Program-made: the position numbers and the translations under genes
Shown here: in pieces, positions 7,307 through 15,718 of the stretch
Numbering within the stretch: position 1 is the stretch's first letter
Layout of the letters: each line of letters opens with the position of its first letter
The notes under the pieces: model-generated
What the model was told of the DNA's origin: nothing
Seen by the model: the letters and a program-made list of their open reading frames with translations, nothing else
Database searches by the model: none
From: Ruminococcus sp. AM22-13
GTDB taxonomy: Bacteria > Bacillota > Clostridia > Lachnospirales > Lachnospiraceae
NCBI RefSeq assembly: GCF_003471165.1
Contig: NZ_QRIL01000021.1
Span: 1 to 20,622, forward strand
DNA length: 20,622 nt
Direction of reading: 5' to 3'

Positions 7307-9156
7307 TGAAAAAGAAAAAATGGAACAAGTTAGTTTCTGTACTTTTGGTGATGGTGACGGTTATGTCACTTCTGTCTGGCTGTGGCGGGAAAAGTGCGGA
7401 AAAAGAAGACGCAGAAACCATCACAGTGTATTTATGGACCACAAGTCTGTATGAAAAATATGCATCATACATCCAGGAACAGCTCCCGGATATCAACATT
7501 GAATTTGTAGTAGGCAATAATAATCTGGATTTCTATCGTTTTCTGGATGAAAACGGTGGATTGCCGGATATTATAACCTGCTGCAGGTTTTCCCTCCATG
7601 ATGCAAGTCCCCTGAAGGACAGCCTGATGGATCTTTCCACAACCAATGAGGCAGGTGCTGTCTATGATACATACCTTAACAGTTTCAGAAATCAGGATGG
7701 CAGCGTAAACTGGCTTCCTGTGTGTGCAGATACCCATGGCTTTGTAGTGAACAAAGACCTTTTTGAAAAGTATGATATTCCTCTTCCAACGGATTATGAA
7801 AGCTTCGTTTCTGCCTGCCAGGCATTTGATGAGGTGGGTATCCGTGGGTTTACTGCAGACTATTACTATGATTATACCTGTATGGAAACACTGCAGGGTC
7901 TGTCTGCATCAGAGCTGTCTTCTGTGGATGGACGTAAGTGGCGTACCACCTACAGTGACCCGGATAATACAAAGAGAGAAGGTCTGGACAGTACCGTCTG
8001 GCCGGAGGCTTTTGAACGTATGGAGCAGTTTATTCAGGATACAGGGCTGAGCCAGGATGATCTGGATATGAATTATGATGATGTGGTTGAGATGTACAAA
8101 AGTGGTAAGCTTGCCATGTACTTCGGCAGTTCTTCCGGCGTAAAAATGTTCCAGGATCAGGGGATTAACACAACATTCCTGCCATTCTTTCAGCAGAACG
8201 GCGAAAAGTGGCTGATGACTACACCATATTTCCAGATAGCTTTAAACCGTGACCTGACAAAGGATGAAACACGCCGGCAGAAAGCAATGAAGGTACTGAA
8301 CACAATGCTTTCAGAGGATGCGCAGAACCGGATCATTTATGATGGACAGGATCTGTTAAGCTACAGCCAGGATGTGGGTCTCAAGCTTACAGAATATCTG
8401 AAGGATGTGAAACCTGTGATTGAAGAAAACCATATGTATATCCGTATTGCGTCAAATGACTTTTTCTCCATTTCCAGGGATGTGGTGTCTAAGATGATTT
8501 CAGGAGAATATAATGCAGAGCAGGCTTATCAGTCATTTAACACCCAGCTTCTTGAGGAAAAATCCACTTCTGAGGATATTGTGCTGGATTCAAAGAAAAC
8601 TTATTCCAATCGCTTCCATACCAGCGGAGGCAATGAAGCCTATTCTGTTATGGCAAACACTTTGCGCGGTATTTATGGGACGGATGTGCTGATTGCAACA
8701 GGAAACAGCTTTACAGGAAATGTACTGAAGGCCGGTTATACAGAAAAAATGGCGGGCGACATGATCATGCCAAACGAGCTTTCCGCTTATAGCAGCGAAA
8801 TAAGTGGGGCAGAACTGAAGGAAACGGTCAGAAACTTCGTAGAAGGCTGCCAGGGAGGCTTTATCCCCTTTAATCGAGGCTCTCTGCCTGTGTTCAGTGG
8901 TATTTTTGTAGAAATTAAGGAAACGGATGATGGTTATACATTGAGTAAAGTTACAAAGAATGGAAAACAGATTCAGAACAAGGATACTTTTACTGTGACC
9001 TGCCTTGCAGAACCACAATATATGGAAGCTTATGCGGCAGAGGAAAATATTGCATTTGATGGAGGGGATACCTCTGTGGAAGATACCTGGACAACATATG
9101 TTTCAGATGGTAATGCCATTCTTGCAGAGCCTGAAGACTATATTACTCTGAGGTGA
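7306..9156 (+). CDS. Lipoprotein: sugar-type solute-binding protein fused to a 5'-nucleotidase C-terminal-like domain (SBP3)
   Basis: This is a predicted lipoprotein of 616 aa and a paralogue of SBP1 (shared VYLW, GNNN/GNND, LPDIIT, NWLP/QWLP and final EDYI). ATG 7306 overlaps the hk2 stop in TAATG, with GAGGGAG at 7291-7297. The signal peptide ends LSGC with Cys26. Residues about 35-430 form the binding-protein part (NKDLFEKYDIPLPTDYESF, KSGKLAMYFG). Residues about 435-600 read as a 5'-nucleotidase C-terminal domain in the usual order: AYSVMANTLRGIYGTDV, then SGAELKETVRNFVEG, LPVFSGIFVEI and NGKQIQNKDTFTV. This is a clearer match than in SBP1. The metal-binding catalytic domain of 5'-nucleotidases is absent, so no hydrolase activity is expected. 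It is probably the ligand receptor for HK3, which starts 5 nt downstream. Confidence 0.87.
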   Translation: MKKKKWNKLVSVLLVMVTVMSLLSGCGGKSAEKEDAETITVYLWTTSLYEKYASYIQEQLPDINIEFVVGNNNLDFYRFLDENGGLPDIITCCRFSLHDASPLKDSLMDLSTTNEAGAVYDTYLNSFRNQDGSVNWLPVCADTHGFVVNKDLFEKYDIPLPTDYESFVSACQAFDEVGIRGFTADYYYDYTCMETLQGLSASELSSVDGRKWRTTYSDPDNTKREGLDSTVWPEAFERMEQFIQDTGLSQDDLDMNYDDVVEMYKSGKLAMYFGSSSGVKMFQDQGINTTFLPFFQQNGEKWLMTTPYFQIALNRDLTKDETRRQKAMKVLNTMLSEDAQNRIIYDGQDLLSYSQDVGLKLTEYLKDVKPVIEENHMYIRIASNDFFSISRDVVSKMISGEYNAEQAYQSFNTQLLEEKSTSEDIVLDSKKTYSNRFHTSGGNEAYSVMANTLRGIYGTDVLIATGNSFTGNVLKAGYTEKMAGDMIMPNELSAYSSEISGAELKETVRNFVEGCQGGFIPFNRGSLPVFSGIFVEIKETDDGYTLSKVTKNGKQIQNKDTFTVTCLAEPQYMEAYAAEENIAFDGGDTSVEDTWTTYVSDGNAILAEPEDYITLR

Positions 9157-9161
9157 GAAGA

Positions 9162-12110
9162 ATGGATGTTAAGAATCATAATACAAACAGAAAGAAACGG
9201 GTTGTGAGAAAACGATGGAATACAGCAGTTCTTATTGTTCTATTCATTGGAATCCTTTTGACTGTTTTCCGATATTTGGAGTTTGTATCGAAGACTGTTT
9301 ATGAGGAAAGTGTTTCTCACCTGACAGAAATTTTTCATCAGTCTGATAATATGCTAAGTGAGCTGACAAATAAGAATCTGACTTATCTCCATATATGGGG
9401 GGAATATCTGCAGAATACTTCCGATGAAAGTGAAATTCGTGAGTATATAGAGAAAGCACAGGAAGATGCAGGCTTTTTAGATTTTTATTTCCTGTCAGCG
9501 GACGGGAACTATAAGATGGTAACAGGTGAAACCGGCTATCTGGGATTACAGGAAAATATTGAAGATGAGATCCGGCAGGGAAATGATGTGATAACCAATG
9601 CAACAGTTCCCGGAAAATCCCAGCTCCTTGTTTTTGCCACTCCCAAGCCTCATGGAAGTTATCAGGGCTTTGAATATGATGCAATTGCCATTGCCTATGA
9701 AAACTCCGATATCGTAAATGTGCTGAATATTTCTGCTTTTAATGGAAATGCCCAGAGTTATGTGGTTCATCCGGATGGTCGTGTTGTTGTGGATCATTCC
9801 TCTGAGTCATGGGGAGAGGTGTATAATTTCTTTGGGATTCTGAGAGAGCATTCCAATATGTCTGAAAAAGAGATCCTTAAACTTTCAGAAGAGTTTAAGG
9901 AAGGACATACAGATGCAATGCTGATAAATCTGGATGGAAAGGATTACTATCTGGTCTATGAGAAATCCAAACCTCAGGACTGGATCTTTCTGGGACTTGT
10001 CCAGGCTGATATCGTTAATGCCAGTATGAATGTTCTGCAGCGTAGCACTATGCTGCTTGTAAGTGCAGTAGCGGTGTGTATTGCCGGTCTTTTTATTGGA
10101 ATTATTCTCTGGAAAAACAGGGTAAACCTGAAGAGAAAGGATACGGAGATCCTTTACAGGGACGAGCTGTTTCAAAAGCTGTCAATGAGTGTGGATGATG
10201 TTTTCCTGATGCTGGATGCCAAAACATATAAAGCAGATTACGTCAGTCCCAATGTGGAAAAATTGCTGGGTATTACAGTAGAACAGATCCGTAAAGATAT
10301 TTGTGTCCTGGGAAAACTGCATCCCGGGGATGTTGAAGATCCGGAGAAGAATTATCTGGAAGAAATCCAGGTTCATGAGCAGCAGGAATGGGATTTTGAA
10401 TATGTTCATCAGAAAACAGGAGAACACCGCTGGTTTCATAATGTTGCAATGGGCAGCGAGGTAAACGGGAAAAAGAAATATATCCTGGTTATGTCAGATC
10501 GTACCTCTGACAGAAAAATGAATCAGGCGCTTTCTGAGGCGGTCCGCGCTGCGGAGACTGCAAACAAGGCAAAGAGCACCTTCCTTTCCAATATGTCTCA
10601 CGATATCCGGACACCAATGAATGCGATCATTGGTTTTACCACACTGGCTGTAAGCAACATTGATGATAAAGAAAGGGTACGGGATTATCTGGGTAAGATT
10701 CTTTCCTCCAGTAATCATCTGCTCTCACTGATCAATGATATCCTGGATATGAGCCGTATTGAGAGCGGAAAGATTCATCTGGAAGAAACGGAAGTCAGTC
10801 TGTCAGAGGTTCTTCATGATCTGAAAACCATTATCAGCGGACAGATCCATGCGAAACAGCTGGAGCTTTACATGGATGTCATGGATGTTACCAATGAGGA
10901 TGTTTATTGTGACAAGACGAGGCTGAATCAGGTGCTCCTGAATCTTTTGTCCAATGCGATCAAGTTTACTCCTGCAGGCGGAACCGTTTCTGTCCGGCTG
11001 AGAGAGTATCCGGGTACACAGAGAGGCTGTGAATTGTACGAAATCCGGGTAAAGGATAACGGAATCGGCATGAGTCAGAAATTTGTACAGAAGATCTTTT
11101 CTCCTTTTGAGAGAGAGCGGACTTCCACTGTAAGCAGGACTCAGGGTACAGGACTGGGCATGGCCATTACCAAGAACATCGTGGATATGATGGGCGGAAC
11201 CATTGAGGTTCAGACAGAACAGGGCAAAGGTACTGAATTTATTATCCGTCTGCCATTGCGGATTCAGCCTGAGAACCACCGTATAGAGAAAATCGCAGAG
11301 CTGGAAGGTCTGAAGGCATTGGTCGTAGACGATGATTTCAATACCTGTGACAGTGTGACTAAGATGCTTGTGAAGGTTGGAATGCGTTCGGAATGGACAC
11401 TTTCCGGTAAGGAGGCTGTTCTCCGCGCACGACAGTCTGTGGAAATGGGTGATGCATTCCATGCTTATATCATTGACTGGCGTCTTCCGGATATGAACGG
11501 CATTGAAGTTACCCGTCAGATCCGCAGTCTTGGTGACGATACGCCGATCATTATCCTGACTGCTTATGACTGGTCAGATATTGAAGTGGAAGCCAGGGCA
11601 GCAGGGGTGACTGCATTCTGTGCCAAACCTATGTTTATGTCAGATATCAGAGAGACTCTGATGGCTGCTATCGGCCAGAAGCAGGCTGAGGCAGAGGATA
11701 ATATCCTTCCGGCAGCAGATTCAGATTTCAGAGGCAGGCGCATACTGCTTGTGGAAGATAATGAACTGAACAGTGAAATTGCAGTAGCGCTCCTTAGTGA
11801 ATATGGTTTTCGGGTTGATACAGCGGAAGATGGAGCAGAGGCTGTGGAGAAAGTTAAGAATTCAACACAAGGTGATTATGACCTGGTGCTTATGGATGTG
11901 CAGATGCCTGTAATGAATGGATATGAGGCTACTGAGCAGATCCGTTCACTGGATGATCCTTCACTGGCGGGAATCACGATCCTTGCCATGACTGCCAATG
12001 CTTTTGACGAAGACAGAAAGAAAGCACTGGCATGTGGTATGAATGGATTTTTATCCAAGCCGATAGTTATTGAAGAATTGATCAATACATTACAGAATAA
12101 CCTAAAGTGA
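9162..12110 (+). CDS. Membrane hybrid histidine kinase with Cache, PAS, kinase core and two receivers (HK3)
   Basis: This is a sensor kinase of 982 aa. ATG 9162 is preferred to the in-frame GTG at 9153 because GAGGTGAG (9150-9157) sits at proper distance from the ATG and would be inside the longer form. TM1 lies at about 19-38, an extracytoplasmic dCache-like domain at about 39-292 and TM2 at about 294-318. A PAS fold at about 331-443 ends in EYVHQKTGEHRWFHNVAM, then DRTSDRK. HisKA has SHDIRTP with His480. The HATPase has NLLSNAIKFT, DNGIGM and GTGLGMAI. REC1 (about 717-835) has VVDDD, Asp772 in IIDWRLPD and CAKPMF. REC2 (about 858-980) has EDNE, Asp912 in LMDVQMP and LSKPI. Both receivers look competent. 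There is no HPt. SBP3 is the probable partner. A phosphorelay with a distant HPt is inferred. Confidence 0.93.
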   Translation: MDVKNHNTNRKKRVVRKRWNTAVLIVLFIGILLTVFRYLEFVSKTVYEESVSHLTEIFHQSDNMLSELTNKNLTYLHIWGEYLQNTSDESEIREYIEKAQEDAGFLDFYFLSADGNYKMVTGETGYLGLQENIEDEIRQGNDVITNATVPGKSQLLVFATPKPHGSYQGFEYDAIAIAYENSDIVNVLNISAFNGNAQSYVVHPDGRVVVDHSSESWGEVYNFFGILREHSNMSEKEILKLSEEFKEGHTDAMLINLDGKDYYLVYEKSKPQDWIFLGLVQADIVNASMNVLQRSTMLLVSAVAVCIAGLFIGIILWKNRVNLKRKDTEILYRDELFQKLSMSVDDVFLMLDAKTYKADYVSPNVEKLLGITVEQIRKDICVLGKLHPGDVEDPEKNYLEEIQVHEQQEWDFEYVHQKTGEHRWFHNVAMGSEVNGKKKYILVMSDRTSDRKMNQALSEAVRAAETANKAKSTFLSNMSHDIRTPMNAIIGFTTLAVSNIDDKERVRDYLGKILSSSNHLLSLINDILDMSRIESGKIHLEETEVSLSEVLHDLKTIISGQIHAKQLELYMDVMDVTNEDVYCDKTRLNQVLLNLLSNAIKFTPAGGTVSVRLREYPGTQRGCELYEIRVKDNGIGMSQKFVQKIFSPFERERTSTVSRTQGTGLGMAITKNIVDMMGGTIEVQTEQGKGTEFIIRLPLRIQPENHRIEKIAELEGLKALVVDDDFNTCDSVTKMLVKVGMRSEWTLSGKEAVLRARQSVEMGDAFHAYIIDWRLPDMNGIEVTRQIRSLGDDTPIIILTAYDWSDIEVEARAAGVTAFCAKPMFMSDIRETLMAAIGQKQAEAEDNILPAADSDFRGRRILLVEDNELNSEIAVALLSEYGFRVDTAEDGAEAVEKVKNSTQGDYDLVLMDVQMPVMNGYEATEQIRSLDDPSLAGITILAMTANAFDEDRKKALACGMNGFLSKPIVIEELINTLQNNLK

Positions 12111-12205
12111 GTTTTGTGTTAAAGTGATAAACATTGTTCTTTCAAGTAAGAAAAATGAATCAGCTTGTTTTGAGGATACAGGAAAACGTAGAATGCTTCA
12201 TCAGA

Positions 12206-12319
12206 ATCCTCCCGATGTCCAAAATGAACAGTTATAAAGCAACGCAGGCAAACAGGTATCTGCCAGATAAGGATAAAACATGCATACCTATCATTGCAAT
12301 GACGGCAAATGTGATATGA
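12206..12319 (+). pseudogene. Receiver-domain scrap, remnant of a lost hybrid kinase
   Basis: Thirty-seven codons plus a stop read ILPMSKMNSYKATQ..., then CIPIIAMTANVI. This aligns in order with the second half of the receivers in this array (MPVMNGYEAT, then IPIIAMTANAF). The phospho-Asp segment, the start and the Lys loop are missing, and it stops just after the Thr motif. It is a degenerate remnant in the 247-nt gap between hk3 and hk4. The rest of that gap shows only the hk4 ribosome site, and no terminator was seen. Confidence 0.75.
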
Positions 12320-12357
12320 TAGGTGATATTTTCTATATGATGATGTTGGGAGATTAT

Positions 12358-15021
12358 ATGAAAAAGTTTAAGGCAAATGATAATAAGAGTGAAGAACATG
12401 AGATTAACTACAGACAATTTAACAAAAAGCTGGAACTGCTGAATCAGATTCTGTCTCTGATATCAGACATCAATCAGGCGTCGGATGAGAAAGAAGTGAA
12501 GGACTGTATTCCTGCATTGCTTCAATACACCGGTGAATATACAGATGCAGACAGAGTATATATTTTTGAACTGATGTCTGAAAAGCAGGATTATTACAGC
12601 AATACCTTCGAATGGTGCAGAGAAGGTATCATCCCACAGATTGACAATCTGATTCGTATTTCTGTCGATAGTATGCCGGTGTGGCATGAGAAATTTCTTC
12701 GTGGAGAAACCATAATTATTCATGATCTGGAGAAAATACGCGAAACCATGCCTTCGGAATATGATATCCTGAAGGTTCAGGACATTCATTCTCTGCTGGT
12801 GTTACCTCTGTTTGCAAATACGCAGTTGAGCGGTTTTATCGGTCTGGATAATCCGGAGCTGGTTAATCCCGGTGTTTCCATATCGCTTCTTTCCAATGCA
12901 GGCGGACATCTTGCCAGTACACTGAATAATCTGCGTATGTTCAGGATGCTTGAGGAAAAACAGAAAACACTGGAGAGCAATCTGGAGGAACTTCAGAAGG
13001 AGAAGCATATCCTGGAAGCTCTCTGCGTAGATTATACCTCATTTTATTTATGTGATCTGGCAAATGATACTCTGGAAATGATCAAACAGAGCATACATTC
13101 CAATTGGGCAGAGATTGATGAGATGCCGGAGCTGAAATCCAGTTATACCTCTGGAATCAGATATTATTATGATCATTATGTAATCCGGGAATCAGCACCG
13201 GATTTTCTCCGGAAGATGGAACGTCACGCTCTCATAGAGTATCTGCGGAATCACAAACGTTTTGCATATCGTTATCAGTCAGTGAAAAACCATGCCGGGC
13301 ATGAGTATTTTGAATTGCAGGTGATCCGTCTGGAGACAGGCAACAGAGATGATTATAAGATCATTATGGGATTTCGCTATATTGATGATATTGTGCAGGA
13401 GGATATGAAAAAGAAGCAGCAGATGGAAGAGACTATGGCTGATCTGAAAATGAATAATGAGATCATCTCTGCAATCAGCAAAATGTACTGGATCATCTAC
13501 CGGATGGATCTGATCCATGATACCTATGAGGAGATTTCCAGCAAGGAATCCATGCACCGTCTGACCGGCAGAAGTGGAAAGATTTCTGTTCAGTTTACAA
13601 AAGCCAGAGAGAAAATCGTAGCTCCCGAATTTCAGGAAAGAATGAGAGAATTCCTGGATGTTTCCACGCTGGCAGAACGTCTGAAGAACAGAGAGGAGAT
13701 TTCCACAGAATACAGAGCCATAACCGGAGTCTGGCACCAGGCCAGATTTATTGTGAAACTGCGAAACGAAGCAGGGGAAGTGACCAATGTTCTCTATGTG
13801 ACGAGAGATATTAATGACCAGAAAATATCTGAGCTGGAGAGCCGGGAAGAACTGAGAAGAACTGCCCAGGAGGCTGAGAAAGCCAATCTGGCAAAGACAG
13901 ATTTCCTTAGGAGAATGAGTCATGATATCCGCACACCGATCAACGGGATTCAGGGATGTGTGGATATTGCAGACCGTTATCCCGATGATCTGGAGCTTCA
14001 GCAGGAAGCACGTACCAAAATCAGGACTGCTTCCGGTTATCTTTTAAATCTTGTCAATGATGTGCTGGATATGAATAAGCTGGAATCCGGCAATATACAG
14101 CTGGAGAGAAAGCACTTTAATCTGCTGGAACTTTTGCATAACACGAATGAAATCACCAGGATGCAGGCAAATGAATCCGGCATTAATTATTATGTAGAAG
14201 ATGGAGAAATCATCCATACACAGCTGATAGGAAGTCCGGTGCATTTCCAGCAGATATTGATGAATATCGGCAGCAATGCAGTAAAATATAATTATGATGG
14301 TGGTTCTGTGACAGTTACCTGTCGTGAGGTTTCCTATACGGATACCACTGCGGAATATGAACTGACCTGTACAGATACCGGAATCGGCATGAGTGAGGAA
14401 TTTCAGAAAAAGGCATTTGAGCCTTTTGCCCAGGAAGGGCAGTCAGCCAGAACAAATTATGCAGGTACCGGTCTGGGACTTGCCATTGCCAGAAAGCTGA
14501 TAGAGCTGCAGGGTGGAACCCTTTCCTTTGAGAGTATACAGGGAAAGGGAACTAAATTTATTCTTCATATTTCTTTTGAAATCTCTGCTGAGGAATCGGA
14601 AAAGAAATCCCAGATGTATCAGAACTGTTCAGTGGAAGGAATTCAGGTTCTGCTGGTGGAAGACAATGAGCTGAATATGGAAATTGCTGAGTTCCTGCTG
14701 AAAGAAGAAAAAATGATAGTGACAAAGGCATGGAATGGACGGGAAGCTGTAGAAATATTTGAGAATTCAGAGCCCGGATACTTTGATGTGATCCTGATGG
14801 ATCTGATGATGCCACAAATGGGAGGTCTGGAAGCTACCCGCAGAATCAGAAAGCTAGATAGAAGGGATGCGAAAACCATCCCCATCTTTGCTATGACAGC
14901 TAATGCCTTTCTTGATGATATTGCACAGAGTAAAGCAGCAGGAATGAACGAACATTTTTCAAAACCGCTTCAGATGGAGAAAGTGATAGATGCGATACGA
15001 TTTTATTACACAGCCCGGTGA
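12358..15021 (+). CDS. Soluble hybrid histidine kinase with GAF and PAS-like sensor domains and one receiver (HK4)
   Basis: This is a predicted cytoplasmic kinase of 887 aa. The start at 12358 is chosen for GGGAG at 12348-12352; the open frame extends upstream to 12280 but that stretch overlaps the receiver scrap. No signal peptide or membrane segment is seen. Residues about 40-195 resemble a GAF domain (DADRVYIFEL, LLVLPLFANTQLSGFIGLDNP). A coiled segment (EEKQKTLESNLEELQKEK) and two PAS-like regions (about 230-350 and 365-490) follow. HisKA has SHDIRTP with His522. The HATPase has NIGSNAVKYN, DTGIGM and GTGLGLAI. The receiver has EDNE, Asp815 in LMDLMMP, AMTANAF and SKPLQ. The core and receiver are closest to HK2. 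It lacks a binding-protein partner, and the intracellular signal is unknown. It may work with the same downstream partner as HK1-HK3. Confidence 0.92.
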   Translation: MKKFKANDNKSEEHEINYRQFNKKLELLNQILSLISDINQASDEKEVKDCIPALLQYTGEYTDADRVYIFELMSEKQDYYSNTFEWCREGIIPQIDNLIRISVDSMPVWHEKFLRGETIIIHDLEKIRETMPSEYDILKVQDIHSLLVLPLFANTQLSGFIGLDNPELVNPGVSISLLSNAGGHLASTLNNLRMFRMLEEKQKTLESNLEELQKEKHILEALCVDYTSFYLCDLANDTLEMIKQSIHSNWAEIDEMPELKSSYTSGIRYYYDHYVIRESAPDFLRKMERHALIEYLRNHKRFAYRYQSVKNHAGHEYFELQVIRLETGNRDDYKIIMGFRYIDDIVQEDMKKKQQMEETMADLKMNNEIISAISKMYWIIYRMDLIHDTYEEISSKESMHRLTGRSGKISVQFTKAREKIVAPEFQERMREFLDVSTLAERLKNREEISTEYRAITGVWHQARFIVKLRNEAGEVTNVLYVTRDINDQKISELESREELRRTAQEAEKANLAKTDFLRRMSHDIRTPINGIQGCVDIADRYPDDLELQQEARTKIRTASGYLLNLVNDVLDMNKLESGNIQLERKHFNLLELLHNTNEITRMQANESGINYYVEDGEIIHTQLIGSPVHFQQILMNIGSNAVKYNYDGGSVTVTCREVSYTDTTAEYELTCTDTGIGMSEEFQKKAFEPFAQEGQSARTNYAGTGLGLAIARKLIELQGGTLSFESIQGKGTKFILHISFEISAEESEKKSQMYQNCSVEGIQVLLVEDNELNMEIAEFLLKEEKMIVTKAWNGREAVEIFENSEPGYFDVILMDLMMPQMGGLEATRRIRKLDRRDAKTIPIFAMTANAFLDDIAQSKAAGMNEHFSKPLQMEKVIDAIRFYYTAR

Positions 15022-15075
15022 AAAACAGATTTGTTTTCTGACAGTCGGCATGAATGGATAATAAAGAGGAAATGA

Positions 15076-15592
15076 ATGAACAGAAAGATAGAAAAACGGA
15101 TAAGAAAAAAAGGCAAGAAAAAAAGATTATGTTTGAGCATTTTAATACTTATCGTGTTACTTTTGGTGCCGCTTTCTGCTTATGCGTCAGAAATTAAAAG
15201 TGACGGGAAAACAACTCAGGTAATAGAGGAAGAGAATAAAACAGTGAGAGTTGGGTATTTCCCATATGCCAATTTTCAGGAAGGCGGCTATGGGGAACAC
15301 AAGCAGGGAGCAGGCTATGAGTATATCCAGAAGATTTCTTATATAACCGGCTGGAAGTATGAATATGTCTATGGCTCATTTAAAGAGTGTCTGGATATGC
15401 TGGCAGACAAAAGCCATCAGAAATCTGTTGGACCGTCCGGATGGAAAGAAAATACCTATTATTGCAATGACGGCAAATGCATTTGCAGAGGATGTGCAGG
15501 CTGCTTTGAATGCCGGAATGGATGATCATGTGGCGAAGCCGGTTGATATGGAGATTATAACATCTGTTATCACAAAATATGTAGAACGATGA
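15076..15592 (+). pseudogene. EvgS-like hybrid kinase gene with its middle deleted out of frame
   Basis: From ATG 15076 (GAGGA at 15066-15070) the first about 112 codons encode a basic start, a hydrophobic signal/anchor (LSILILIVLLLVPLSAYA) and the beginning of a family-3 binding domain (VRVGYFPYANFQ, GYEYIQKISYITGWKYEY, FKECLDMLAD). Near 15405-15413 the sequence jumps to the last third of a receiver, in another frame: IPIIAMTANAFAEDVQ, GMDDHVAKPVDMEI, ending YVER at 15592. Reading on in the first frame gives Cys-rich nonsense to a stop at 15525. In intact relatives these two parts flank binding domain(s), membrane anchor, kinase core and the start of the receiver, so roughly 2-3 kb is missing. 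The product is certainly non-functional as a kinase. Whether a short secreted peptide is made is unknown. Confidence 0.88.
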
Positions 15593-15638
15593 CTCATTTG
15601 TTAAAAAATGGATTGGAAAATTCATAATGGAATGGAAC

Positions 15639-15700
15639 TTGAATAACTGCGCGTCTAACTTATCATTGAAGTAACGGGAATGCGACGCGCAGTTATTCAA
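15639..15700. repeat. Perfect 17-bp inverted repeat in a convergent gap
   Basis: TTGAATAACTGCGCGTC (15639-15655) is repeated exactly as its reverse complement at 15684-15700, with a 28-nt spacer. It fills the 126-bp gap between the decayed kinase gene (+) and the hk5 gene (-). It lacks a T-run on either side, so it is not a standard intrinsic terminator, though the hairpin could still slow polymerase or protect 3' ends. It may be a small palindromic repeat family member or the ends of a deleted mobile element. Confidence 0.85.
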
Positions 15701-15718
15701 AATCAGTGGTCAGTTGAT

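Noticed and set aside
8617..9150. Active 5'-nucleotidase encoded in sbp3
   Set aside because: Only the C-terminal substrate-binding pattern is present; the N-terminal metal-binding phosphatase domain with its Asp/His motifs is absent.
9153..9164. GTG 9153 as the start of hk3
   Set aside because: The GAGG ribosome site is at 9150-9153, overlapping this GTG; ATG 9162 is properly spaced.
15413..15525. Novel Cys-rich peptide (CNDGKCICRGCAGCFEC)
   Set aside because: This is the receiver-domain sequence IPIIAMTANAF read in the wrong frame after the deletion; the same out-of-frame wording (HCNDGKC) appears at 12292-12312 over the other receiver scrap.
15639..15700. Bidirectional intrinsic terminator
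   Set aside because: The stem is perfect but there is no T-run after either arm; the call was kept as a repeat of unknown function.
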